From assembly GCA_005765155.1 (NCBI GenBank), contig VCCP01000002.1, positions 5,518,001 through 5,582,000 on the forward strand: 64,000 bases of DNA, read 5' to 3'. The position numbers and the translations under genes are program-made. The notes under the pieces are model-generated. The model did not search any database, was not told where the DNA came from, and saw only the letters and a program-made list of their open reading frames with translations. Position 1 is the first letter of the stretch. Every line of letters starts with the position of its first letter. Below, piece after piece: positions 24,950-36,300 of this stretch. Source of the DNA: Zelopaecilomyces penicillatus (taxonomy: Eukaryota; Ascomycota; Sordariomycetes; Hypocreales; Pseudodiploosporaceae).

Positions 24950-25433
24950 CCTCGGAGCGGAGACATGTCCGATGCCGATGGATGAAAAAAGAGCTGTGTA
25001 CACATAATCCATATCCATCTCTATATGTGTGTACGTACAGTAGGTGATATTTCCAACTTCCATGATGAAAGTTATGGCTTTCCCGGAGATAAAACACACA
25101 CAAACGCGCCGTCCGTTTCTTTAGTTTCTGATGGAGGTAAAGCCGATGATGGATGATATCAGCAATACGCTGACACCGGCTGCCTCCACTGCCGTGGCCC
25201 CCCTTCTTATTGCCGGAAGAGCCGTGCAAATACCCAAAGCGGTGGTATCTCTCTCTTCGGTTTGTTTCTTTTTTCTTTTGAATTTTTTCGATACTCTACC
25301 CAGGCACGGAACGCTCTCCACCCGGCCGATAACTAGGCAAGGGGGGGAGGTGAAAAGGCTTCTATTTCGGCCGAGATCAGACCTCGTCTGTGCCTTTCTG
25401 TAACGCGTGTAACTTTTCTCTCTCTTTTCAGGT

Positions 25434-25530
25434 GAGAGTGCGTTGCGTGTGTATATGTATGTATGCGCGGCCGGGCAGGCGCAGTACATGGATGCGTGTG
25501 TGTGTGTACACATATGTGTGAGAGTATGCA
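25434..25530 (+). repeat. GT-rich simple sequence
   Basis: Irregular GTGTGT/TATGTATG tract with several short runs of alternating purine and pyrimidine bases. Confidence 0.7.
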
Positions 25531-25677
25531 TTGATTTGGGGCATATTACCCATTTCCGTTGAAAAAAAGAGCAGCCAGCATGAGCGACAATGCTGACGAG
25601 GTTCTTTTTTTGTTTTGATTTGTAAATGTGCAATAACGGGCTTCCGTAATGTTTGAGCCATTCCAGAAGGTCCACAC

Positions 25678-25705
25678 TTCTCTCTCTCTCTCTCTCTTTT
25701 TCTCC
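25678..25705 (+). repeat. (TC)n tract
   Basis: About ten TC dinucleotides followed by T-rich sequence; simple-sequence DNA. Confidence 0.85.
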
Positions 25706-27458
25706 TCAGCCTCAAGGTTTTCTGAAACCGTACACATCGGCAACCGGGTTTCAGGATTCGGGTTCGGCTCACCCGCGATCATCAATTTGTTTCCAATGCG
25801 ATAGTAATTGGTTGGTGAATGGTGTTAGCATCCCACTTCCGTTTTGATCTGCAATAGATCGCCGTCATATCTGTTTCTCCAGATCCAAGAAGAATAGCCA
25901 AAAAAATCTAGCAGAAATTTCGATCCAATCTGTAGAAGCACCTGCTCATTCCCAGTGCCCCCCCCCCTCGGTTTGTTGCTGTTCCATTTGTTGAAACATG
26001 GCAGAATATTGTATAATTGACGTCTCAAAATCTTTGAATTTAATGATTATACTTCTTGGGTTAGACGGGATATTGCACAATGGGAAATCTAGGGCTTTGC
26101 GTCGGTAATTTTGGAGTATTTTGAGGCAAGGACAAAAATCATCGCAATCTGGTAAGGGAGGGGAAGGGAAGGAGAGCGAGAGTGATTGTACCTGACTGAA
26201 TTTAGTAATGGGAGGATTAGAACTTTGTTGACATTGCAAGGCTTTAGATTTGGTTTTCCAAGTATGAATCTTGGTACCCCTGACAGAAGTTGCCAACTAC
26301 ATTGACCTCTGGTGTGAGTCTGTGTTGACCGACAACTCTCACTGTGTAGACAGCAAATATATTTGTCAAGATGCGTAGAGAGCAAGGCAATCGTAAATCT
26401 GAAGAATATGTTCAAATTAGAGTCCCCATAAAGTTGCGTCACGTTCAGATGACTCTCCTTTAGACGCATTGGTCGAAATAAGGTAGCCTCACGTTTCAAG
26501 TCACTATACATTATAACACGATTAGTTACTGTCAATGTGGCAATATAAGCGCAGTGGCACAGCCCATACCTCTCCTGGTTTATCTTGTGATTTCAAGTAA
26601 CAAACTGTATTCCTGAGCGTTTGTTTGTGGCCGCAGAAGCATCCACACGATCTCTTCGAGATGAATGCTAAGATAGATAGTAAGATGAGAAACTACACAA
26701 TAGCTTAATCTTGGTTTATAAACATTGATATGCTCTAGTATTTTATAGTATATGTTATATGATACAAGGTGATAAAAATAGAAGCAGTGAGATGGGTATT
26801 ACAATGGCATCTGAGTAGTACGCATTCCCCGGGTGCAACTGCACAGCATTGCATGATTGGGCTCTAGTATCTTGATACACCCAATCCTCACAATCACAGG
26901 CTTGCAATTGGCTTGTTAAAAAAAGACGACAGTTGCACGTTGCCGTGCTGCGATGGCATCATGTCCATGGGAAGTCGAGTACGTGCATCGACTGTCTTTC
27001 TGATCTCGCTTGGCAACATCCATTTTGCTCATCAAAACCTTGAGATAAAAAGGGCCCGGTTGGCCAAATTCCCCAAGGAACCTAGTCAAAGGTCCTGGAA
27101 CCCGGGATCAATCCCAGTGGACTGCTCAAGTCTATTGCCTTGCTCGGCCTGACCGCCTCGCGTGATAGCACATTTGGCAGATGCGCCATTCCGAAAGCTT
27201 CTCGTCTCTTCCCTTGAGATCGTGATACGTAGTGTTACCGCACCGAGACACAACCTCGCGTCATGCGATCGGCTCGCTGACGCAGATCGCCGTCAATGGA
27301 GCGTTGTGCAAACAATCCCGCTTGGGATAAAAAGTATCCGTGGTAGGAAGTCATTGACGAGCACGACAGGCTTGTCTCTGGCCATGTTCCGAGACGGCAG
27401 ATTAACATCTCACCCGAGGACGGTCATGCCACTGTGCACCCGGGTAACTGACCCCAAT

Positions 27459-29341
27459 TTAGCAATCACAGCGTTCATAGTGGCGTGGAAATGGCACGAC
27501 GTCACGAACGTTGGGTACGCCGGTAAGGTAGCTTAACAAGCGATCAAAGCCAAGACCAAACCCGCCATGTGGAGGACTACCCCAGCGCCTCAAATCCACA
27601 TACCATCCCAAGCTGGTATTCCTGGCTTTGCGGTCCTTTGGCACTTCCAAGCCATGCAGTCGCATGTTGTCTTCAAGCTCAGAAAGCCGATGCTCACGCA
27701 TAGAGCCCCCTGCAAGCTCTCCGAGGCCGGGTACGATGAGGTCGAAGCAATCGACTGTCTCCCCCTGAGGTGGAGAGACGGCTGATCGAGGCATATAAAA
27801 AGCCTTGATCTCCCGAGGGTAGTGCGTGATGAAGATGGGTACATATGCATCATGTGCTTCCTTAAAACCAACTTTCTGAGCGAGATATTTCTCGTGCTCA
27901 GATTGGAGACCAGCGCCCCAGACTGGCTTATGCTCAAACTTATCAGCTACGGGCGAAAGCAGCTCGATTGCTTCCGTGTATGTGAGCCGTGGCCATTTTT
28001 CCTTGAGCGAAAGGCCTCTCCAGCGGCGTCGTAGCTGTTCCCGATCCACTAGATCCTTAAAAGCCAAGCGTTCTGCCGGATCCTTGGCATCCAGCCGGTT
28101 GTCCCTGAGTTCACTGGCAGCACCTAACTGTTCAAGACCGGAGGCGAGAGACGAAAGCATCCTCTGAACAAGGTTCATGACCTCGTTCATGTCTTTGACA
28201 AAATTCATCTCGGCTTCAAGCATATAGAACTCGCTCAGGTGCCGAGAGGTATCACTTTGCTCGGCTCGGAACGTAGGGGAAAGGGTCCAGACATTGCCGA
28301 GGGCTTGAGATAGTGCCTCCAAATGAAGCTGCGATGAAACAGTTAGGTACTTTGGATCTCTGAAGAACTCAGTTGGTCCGCTGGCCTTGACAGTGAAAGC
28401 TTCGCCAGCACCTTCACAGTCTGATGATGTGATGATGGGGGGATGGGTTTGCTGGAATTTCTCCTGAAAGAAAAACTGGGTCAACAAAGCCGTTGCATCC
28501 GATCTTAGACGAAGCAAGGTAGAGTTGAGAGGAGTCCGGGAACGAAGATGAGAAATGGTCCGTAAACTTTCAGGTGTCTGATACTTGTTCTGTATAGGAT
28601 AGGTCTTGATAAAAGAGTAGGTTAGTGAAGCGAAATGAAAAGTACAGAGTATTGTAGAATGATGAGTCTCACCTGAGGATCCGACGGACCGAGAATTTCT
28701 ACCTCGGAAACCTGTAACTCTGCAGTTGTGGGGGGTTGATTAGCAGGTCTGTCTAGTCCTCCGCTGACGCAACTCGTTGGAATAGACCCTTTTGCAGCAC
28801 CATGGGATGAATTAGTCGTATGCTCACCCTGAAAACTTGATACACCGGCCGTTGAACTGGCGGCACCTGCATCGACACTCTGTGAAGATGATTCCAGTTT
28901 AGATACTTGAGCCCCAACGTCATGCTTTTCAAAACTTTTCACTGGCTGTTTGAAAGCATCATTCTGCCACGTGCCCCTGAGACGAACAGCAGCGCCGGGT
29001 CGTATACTACCAAGATCCGTCAGCTGCAAGTTATCATCTCTTTGGGATGGGGCTACGCACTCGGCAGCGAGCTTCTTGTCAACTACGGCCTGTAAAGGCC
29101 TCATGGAAGAGCCGTCCGTAATATCAACAAAGCGAACGCCCGAGCTCTTACGTACGGACCTCACCCACCCACTGACCTCGACTTCCGAGACATGTTTGCC
29201 AGGCTGCCATGCCATTAGGTCTGCAACTGTCGTCAGATCATGGTGGCGCTCGCCTGGGACGCGAACGGAGTAGCATCGCTGGCGCAGGGAGAGACAATGA
29301 TGGTGCCATCGAGGAAATCTCTGGATGGAGGCTGGCCGCAT
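27459..29341 (-). CDS. SLM5: Asparaginyl-tRNA synthetase, mitochondrial type
   Basis: A 604-residue class II synthetase that charges tRNA-Asn, probably in mitochondria. Exons are 29341-28673 and 28604-27459, joined in phase 0 across a 68-nt GT-AG intron. I start at the ATG at 29341 because it gives an Arg/Ser/His-rich, acid-free N-terminus (MRPASIQRFPRWHHHCLSLR) that looks like a targeting presequence. An in-frame ATG at 29611 would add 90 residues of UTR-like sequence. The anticodon-binding OB fold covers about residues 50-220 (SGWVRSVRKSSGVRFVDITDG). It is interrupted by a Ser/Gly-rich insert at about 150-208. The catalytic core has motif 2 with FRAE at 335-338, then SRHLSEFYMLEAEM, and motif 3 GFGLGFDRLLSYLTG near 571-585. 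The C-terminus VRDVVPFPRHYERCDC fits AsnRS rather than AspRS or LysRS. Confidence 0.93.
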
Positions 29342-31185
29342 GACTACGCTGCTGTTCCCGAAGCTCGGAGCTCGCTCCAGGTGACAGTATGAGCCCCCTT
29401 GCCCTGCCCCCGAAGGAAGGCAAACAGGAGAGAAAAAGAAAAGAAAGAAAACAGGGCAAAAGAAACGAGACGACAGGTGAATGATGTCGTCTTGGACACG
29501 ATGAGGCGCTTTTAGGAGGAAAGGCTGGAATGCATGCGCGTGAGTGCCCAAGTGATTGAGAAGACTAATGAAAGGGTGGAGAGAGAGGCTGAATGGGGAT
29601 TCTAGGGGCACGGAGGTATTTCTTCTCGTTTTCTTTTGCTTTCTCTGGTGATTTCGATTCCTGACCTTCTCTTGTCTCTGCTCTCCTGTCTCTTGGCAGC
29701 GTCTCTACCAGACGAACTGACACACCCGACTAGCCAGACCGAGGCAAGCAGCTCTGGCAGGCTGGCTGGGCTGCAGTGCCGTCAAAAGGAAAAACCATTA
29801 TGCCGCCCAAAGGCGGTGAGGGCCCAGCGGCCAAGTCGGAGCTGCCACTTCCATCGGTGCCATTCGCTCACTACCGAGATACCTTGCAAGTTGCCATTAT
29901 GGTCTCGTTTGCGAGACTTTCTGGTGGCATCAACGGGTGGATGTGGATGGTGTCAGTGGGCACCAGCAGAAACCACCACTTATTACCGTAACCTACTGAT
30001 TACCACCAACATGCAGGCAGATGGCTGCGAATGAAAAGCAGTGCCAGCGGAGTGTCTTAGTAGGGCTGCATGTATCTATTCCGGACCCGGACGGAGAAAT
30101 GCAAAAGAAGCCATCAGGTACCATCGAAATAGCCAGGCGTCGTATTTAGCGCCAATCCACGCAGGGCATGCTGAATTCACCTTACCTAGCGGGCTGCTGT
30201 AGGTCCTAGTAGCCTGGAGGAGTACCTACAGTCGCCCGGGATCTGTACCAGCACTGTATGGTACCTGGTAGGAGCAGTGAGATTTTTCCATTGCAACGGC
30301 TCCACAGCGTCATGTGGGGAGGGGCTCCATAAGGCTGCACACGCTGTTGCATTGGCCTGGTGCAGCCTGCAACGCCCCTCTATCGTGCCTCCAGGCGGTC
30401 GCTCGTAGGTGTAGAGTCGTAGAGCTATGTAGAGGCTGCTAGAACAGACGGCCGGCCGTCTTCGGCATCCACGTCCAGTATCGCGTCGACTCACAGCGCT
30501 GTCAGCCTCGTACTGCAACCACGACCTGTGTCGGCCCCCTTTCGGACGCAACCGTGGTGGAGTGAAGCTAGAATCATCACCGTCTTGCTCGCAGCCATCG
30601 CCAGCGTCGCCATGCCTAATCTCACCGACGGATGGTCGCAAGCGCACGACGACGGCGTTGGCAAAATCCATCTGCCTCGCCTTGCAGGATGATCCAGATG
30701 CACGCCGCTGCATTCGCCGCTCGCGAAATGGCCTTGTGCGATGCAGGCGTCCCGGTTTGTCGTCTAGCACCATGTCTGGTTGTCTCACATCTCGCCACAT
30801 CATTGCTCGAGCCTCGAAAGAGCTAACCGGCCATTGGGCGGATCTGTTTGTTCGTTGCTCTGGTTTGCCTGAGCAAGTTCTGGTTATCTTGTCTGGGTCC
30901 TATGCCATCCACCGGACGCCGCCATGGGATTGGACGTCGGCTGCTAGCAGAGAGACAAGATGGCAGAACCGGCATCTGCACCACGAGCACCATAACCATG
31001 GTTGACCACCGGTTTGCAACGCCACTCTTCCAAGCGGTAGGAAGAAGCAAGGTTGGTGTTACATGACTCTTTTTTTTTTTTTTTTGGTTGCAAGTCAAAG
31101 GAAGCAGTTCGCCTGGCCAGAAAAAATAAGCATGCGAGCAAGCGGGCCATTGAGCAAGTGGGCTTTGTTGGGCCCTCCATCGACA

Positions 31186-31235
31186 GTAGCAGCAGCAACA
31201 ACAATAATCAACAACAACAACAACAACAACAGCAA
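31186..31235 (+). repeat. CAG/CAA trinucleotide repeat
   Basis: A run of CAG then CAA triplets with one AATAAT interruption, ending in CAACAGCAA. It is non-coding here. Confidence 0.9.
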
Positions 31236-32114
31236 TGGCATAATTATTAGACACGCACTTGCTACATCACAACAGGGTGGTTTCCTTCCCAGGCGCCTCC
31301 CCAATCGCTTTTGTCGAACCGCCAGCCCCCGCCGCCCTGTCCCAGTTTCCAAAATCTCCAAACTCCTGGCGTCAGCTCCCATCCATCCATGTCCATGTCA
31401 TGTTGCACGGCTCTTACCCCCGGCCACGTTCAACAGGGCGAGATGATGTGCCACAGATCTGATCCGCATGAGCCCGCAACAATGTTCCGGGTCAGGCCAA
31501 CATCTGCATCTCGTCTCTGTTACTATAGTAGTCCTGGTGTTGCTGGTTCTCCTTGTCTCCCCCCCTTTCGTCTGTTCGCTGGGATCGGCCCCGTCAAGCA
31601 AAGTCGCCACAGTGACCAGCCAAATGACCCAAGCCAGAAGAGGCTTTGCCTTGTAATGGGCCGTGTCTGAGATGCTTGCGCCTGTATCTATTATACTCCG
31701 GTGAGATCTTGCAGCAGCACGGATGCCCACATCCCAGCTCGACCCCCTCACCCTCTGACCCGTCAACTTGGATGCTGGCGCCCTCGTGGACCCCATTCTT
31801 TTGTCTCGCCAGCAAGACAGTCCTTGGCCCCTCAGCGGCAATGTGTCAAGCGACCGCCTGTATGCTTCCATTTAAAGGCCCTTCTTCTCTCAACGCTTCC
31901 CCTGCCGGACCGGGCCCGCTCGCCTCCCGCTGGATTTGTTCTAAACATGTGGTTCACATCTTGGACATATTGGGTTGTACAATTGGTCGCCATCCCTACA
32001 CCTCGCTTCTCTCGCCTCTCCATGCCGATGCTCTTTTGAATGACTTCGCTCCCTATACTCTCTTTCTCTTTCAATACATCACTGACTCTTGAAAAACAAC
32101 TGCTGAGATGAGCA

Positions 32115-32120
32115 TATAAA
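32115..32120 (+). promoter_or_regulatory. TATA box of the PARG-like gene
   Basis: TATAAA in the context GAGCATATAAAGC, about 160 nt upstream of the ATG, followed by a C/T- and CACCA-rich leader. Position and context fit a fungal core promoter. Confidence 0.55.
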
Positions 32121-32278
32121 GCTCGCTAGATCCTTTGCACTTGGTCTATGTATCGAATCATCATCACCATTGCCTCCACTCCTTGCTCTCCCTATACCAC
32201 CACCATCACCACCGTCATCAACACCGCCAACACAAACCGCTCTTCACTGCAGCCCTTTTCTGATTCTTTGTTTACGAC

Positions 32279-33304
32279 ATGGTTCCTGGACACAGATCCA
32301 GCCGGGTGAGGCCGTCTGATGTTGCCGCCGACACCAAGAGAAACTTTATTCCCCTAGTCAAGGAGAGCTACGCCAGCATCTTTCCGCCATACTCGCTTCT
32401 GTATCGACACCCAACTGCCCAGTTGGATGTTCAACGTCGGACATTGAGCACTCACCCACCGGCCTTTCGATTTGAAACGGGCGACCCTGTAATGCGGGCG
32501 ATATACTATGCGGCAATAGATAGCCAGACAAGTGAGGCAGCTGGTGGCCCGAGGATTCGAATCCCATTCATTTGTGCTGCCAATGAGCGCCGCCCCGGAG
32601 GTGACTGGGAGACGGGATGTGCGGGATACGAGGAGAAGCTCTGCCGGAGGAGTAATCTCTCCGCCACGCTAGGCACTGCCTGGCCCAATGGACCAGAGAC
32701 AGCAAACTACCCAATACCGTCTGTTGGTGGCATCTTGTCAGACCATGTGGTTGTATACCGCGGTCCTCATGAGCGCTATGAAAAGCTGGATGGCTGGTTT
32801 GATCTTCCCGTCGTTTCCGTCCCACCAACAAGATGGCCAAAGCTCAAGGACAACGGCTCCAAGTACTCTTTTTCGGAGGAGCGCGATATGATCCGTGAGA
32901 AAATTCGCGGTGCACTTCGGATTTGTCTTTATAATAACTACGACCGCGTTGTTGTGGGGGATTTCGGTCTTGGAAATGGCTACCGAAATCCCCCCCAAGA
33001 ACTTGCCGAAATATGGCGCGACATCTTCCTTTTCGACCCGGACCTACGTGGCCAGTTTGCCTACGTGATATTTGTGTTCGAAGATCCAATGCAAAGCACA
33101 ACTCGGCTGATATTGGATGAGATGGCCAAAAAGGACAGGAAAAGCACCAGCTCCAAAACAAAGCTGCGAGTTGATGGCCTGAACTCGCACGGTTCAGTGC
33201 CGACTGATTTGAGTATTTTTGAGCAAGTCTTTGATAACACTGAGATTCAGCGTGTTCTCAGCCAGCCCGACCCCCGATATGGTTTAGACATGATTACTTC
33301 CTGA
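32279..33304 (+). CDS. Microbial-type PARG catalytic domain protein (DUF2263/TIGR02452 family), divergent active site
   Basis: This intronless 341-residue protein shows the macrodomain fold pattern of bacterial-type poly(ADP-ribose) glycohydrolases. These enzymes remove ADP-ribose from proteins. The active-site region lies at residues 100-125 (AANERRPGGDWETG, then YEEKLCRRSNL). Compared with the usual GGG-X(6-8)-QEE signature, it has GGD at 107-109 and YEE at 117-119. The two acidic residues are kept but the glutamine is a tyrosine. The segment NYDRVVVGDFGLGNGYRNPP and the following FAYVIFVFED match the C-terminal half of the family (DFGLGAFGNPP-like, then FAIL). Residues 160-220 are a fungal-type insert. 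The ATG at 32279 follows a TATA box and a CT-rich leader. Substrate and reaction are inferred from family only. It may be a distinct subfamily. Confidence 0.8.
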   Translation: MVPGHRSSRVRPSDVAADTKRNFIPLVKESYASIFPPYSLLYRHPTAQLDVQRRTLSTHPPAFRFETGDPVMRAIYYAAIDSQTSEAAGGPRIRIPFICAANERRPGGDWETGCAGYEEKLCRRSNLSATLGTAWPNGPETANYPIPSVGGILSDHVVVYRGPHERYEKLDGWFDLPVVSVPPTRWPKLKDNGSKYSFSEERDMIREKIRGALRICLYNNYDRVVVGDFGLGNGYRNPPQELAEIWRDIFLFDPDLRGQFAYVIFVFEDPMQSTTRLILDEMAKKDRKSTSSKTKLRVDGLNSHGSVPTDLSIFEQVFDNTEIQRVLSQPDPRYGLDMITS

Positions 33305-36300
33305 GCTTCAGGTCATGTATTTGTGATTCCGATATATCCATCACTGCTAATTCATGATTACAAAGACTATGCCGGTATGCCGGCATCGAATATACGAAGA
33401 TGCAACCCGTTGACGTAAGGATGCGGACATCGTCCCCCCCCTAATGTGGTGGTGGCAGCACGGAACTAAAGGATGCCGAGTGCCATATTGTTGGGGCTTG
33501 ACTGTCATTTTCTTAACTATTATTTGCGACTGGACTGAACGGACCGAATAGAGAACTGGCTTCACATGGATATGTGCTTGTTCATGGCATGGTTCCCTGA
33601 GTGAAATACCTGGGCTGGACTGGCGGACCAAACGGCGATAAAGTGTGCTTCGGCACGGTGGCTTACATTTGATATTTCTTGTTTCCTGCTTTCTCTCCTC
33701 CTTTTTCTTCTTTTCTCACCCTCTACATACGACTTTTGGTGACAGTGGTGCCTGTGCTCGATTTGTCACCGTCAACGGTTATGAGGTGGCGTATTGGCAA
33801 GGTAGTTTTGCACAGGGATGGTGGTGTACTGTTAATAATTCTAAAAGGTTCGAGGATCTACGAATATTTAGCCTCATCCGTTTTTTTCTCAAAGTACGCT
33901 ACAATTGGTGACGTGAATGTCACGGAAATTGTTCGTAGACTCAGCATCGTTTTCGACTGAGATGGATGAGACCGGATACCACGACTGACAAAAAAAGACT
34001 TCAACAAGACGGCAGGGCTGACTGACATAGAGTGATGTTTGAGTCATGACATACACATTGCTAATATACATGGATAGAATTTGCCAGCATGTGGATTTGC
34101 TGTGTATCCCACATAGCCGCTCGTCATCCACACAAAATCTCACATATACGTACATCTACGTCAGTCTGTGGTATTTTCGCGTAGCAGTTTTATTAACCGG
34201 AAGCCGCATCGAGGTGTTTTGTGCTCGAATTACCTAACCAAGTGAACACAAATAGCCTCCTAATAAACTCTCACGCATTCACAATGCTAACAAAACTCTT
34301 CACGCCGGCTTTCCCCGGATATTGATGTACCAACGGTTCGATTTTTCTCTCCTTGACAAGGATGCTGAACCAAGGAAGTTAGTTGCACGGAGTGTGCGAG
34401 GGCAGAAAAACGGCAAGGGGGCGATGGGACGGGATGGGATGTAGATGCAGCATGTGGGCGATCATACGTCTTATTTAGTCCCATATTTATTTATAAATAT
34501 AACAATCTGTTTTTTTTTCTCTCACATTTTGTTTATGGGTTGGTATTACATCCGTGCTAGGCGGATGGAAAATCAGTGGTTTTCCTCCCTATTGCCCAAT
34601 AAAGACGGGAAGAGAAAAGGGAGACTGAGCGATGACAAGTAGGAAACGCACACACATACATACGTAGTACACACACTCCTGTTTTAGAATTAACCCATAA
34701 AACTTGATTACACGGCTGTGTGTGTAAGGCAAAAGCTAGTTGCTAGCTACTACGCCCTAACCCATGGCTTTGGACTGGGATGAGGAAGAAGGGGGATCCT
34801 CGTCTTCAGCGAGGGTCTGGCTGGAAAACAGGGGCAGGGTGGAATTTCATGTTCGAATTTGTATGGAAACAGGATCTATGATTCATACGAGTGTAATGGG
34901 ATATGCAACTCTTGAGGGAGAAGTGAGAAAACCACGTGTTTTTGACCCAAAATCTCCTCATTCTTGCTCCTGTTGATGTTGATGTTGATGTTGTTTTGTT
35001 TTATCTCCATCCTTCCCCCTGTCCTCCACAGAGGAGGGAACCCCTGCATTTGCCCAATGCTCTTATGAATCGAGAATTCATGGTTAGTATATTTCATTTT
35101 ATCATTCAGCTCTCTTGTTTTATAAGCTATAATAGACAAAAGTTAAAAGCGTGAGTGAAAGCGACGTAGTGAAAGACAACAATGCCTACTTCAACCTTTC
35201 TGTGGGCAAGGATGATGCTGGATACCTCATAGAACCGCCAAAAAGCCAAAGAGACATGGGGGTTAAGATGAGGTGGCGCAACCCCCCCCCCTCTGTCTTC
35301 ATGAACCCTCATGGAACATGGATTAGGATTTCTTCGTACAAGATGAATGAAAACGTTGGAAATACTTTGTATGTACCCACCACATTCATCAACGTCAAGC
35401 ATGGATATCCAGGCATTGAAACTCCTTGCCCCCATGCACTGCTTCCCCCCCCTCCGCCTTACGAGTCCCGATCTGCTGGTTTATCATGTATGTTTCATCT
35501 AATAACAGTCTTGAATTAACCTCACACCCTCACAGACCGGCAACACATATTCCCTGGGCGCCACCCTCGAAAGCTATGCTGGGGGGCTCTAGAATGACCC
35601 CCCCTTCGTTGCGACAGCTGTTGGCCGCTCACTATGCTATGCTCGGTGTGCTATGATTTTGGAGAAAGACGGCACATGACACATTTTACACAACGTCTCC
35701 CTCCTCGTTGCCAATGGGCTTTTGGCTTCTCAAAGCCGTGTGTAATAATGATATCTCGATGACGCGCGGAGCCCGTGGCGTACCTGATCTTGACCACCCA
35801 ACATGGCAATTCCGGCGCCTTTCACCTCCTCTCCTCCTACCGCCTCGTTCCGACCCTCCGACTAGTATGCAACCCCTCTTTGCTCCCGCCTGCTTTTTAT
35901 CCCACGACACTCCCGATTTATTGGCTTATAGGTTGACCATTTCTCCAAATGTTTACCTAATTGTCAGGATCAGGGGTCACTGTTAGAACCGGGAACTGTT
36001 GGTGGTAAACGTCCAAAGTCTTGCCACACGACGCCCGCATGGAGATCTTTCCATATTTTCCTTAGGACCAAGGCTAATGATAATAGTGCAATGACCAATC
36101 TCTCTTTCTTCGGCAGTGACATGTCAACAGCATGTATAAATCCATACTGTTCTTTTCCATGAATCTTTAGTTTGTTTCTCGGTCTCGAAATGTTTGGTCA
36201 TATCGATAGGTTTTTCGCATGCCTGACCGCATTTGGCATCTTCCGCATTTCCCAAATGTCATCTGTTTCCAAGTAACAATTGGTACATAGTAGCAACAAT

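Larger units (their letters stand above)
20363..27458. other. Gene-free region, second part of the desert
   Basis: Another 7 kb without a supported gene. It contains the GAA microsatellite, GT-rich and TC-rich tracts (about 25434-25530 and 25678-25705), pyrimidine-rich stretches and a promoter-like element near 24915-24950. The last 600 bases lie downstream of the asparaginyl-tRNA synthetase stop and probably include its 3' UTR. Open frames here are short and lack family features. Confidence 0.5.
29342..32278. promoter_or_regulatory. Divergent intergenic region AsnRS/PARG-like gene
   Basis: About 2.9 kb between divergent genes. It holds a poly-T (31070-31085), a CAG/CAA microsatellite, a hairpin-forming inverted repeat CTGTAGGT/ACCTACAG (30197-30204 and 30224-30231), and a TATA box for the rightward gene. 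The 205-codon minus-strand frame at 30186-30803 has no recognisable feature and I do not call it. Confidence 0.5.

Noticed and set aside
25121..25675. 184-codon minus-strand frame
   Set aside because: It is built from GT- and CA-rich simple sequence, giving His/Thr/Tyr runs, and has no family similarity.
27090..27122. Apparent T-arm-like string in the AsnRS 3' flank
   Set aside because: The loop does not match the GTTCRANYC consensus and no other tRNA arms can be folded around it.
13841..27458. RIP-degraded transposon as the explanation of the desert
   Set aside because: I saw no reverse transcriptase, transposase or integrase fragments, no long terminal repeats and no sustained TA-rich composition, but a repeat-database search is needed to exclude it.
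29342..29611. Upstream ATG of the AsnRS gene at 29611
   Set aside because: It would add 90 residues with a run of Phe and Cys from a T-rich leader; the ATG at 29341 gives a cleaner presequence. RNA evidence could reverse this.
30186..30803. 205-codon minus-strand frame between AsnRS and the PARG-like gene
   Set aside because: Arg-rich composition from locally GC-rich DNA, no domain, no splice partners, and it overlaps an equally open frame on the plus strand.
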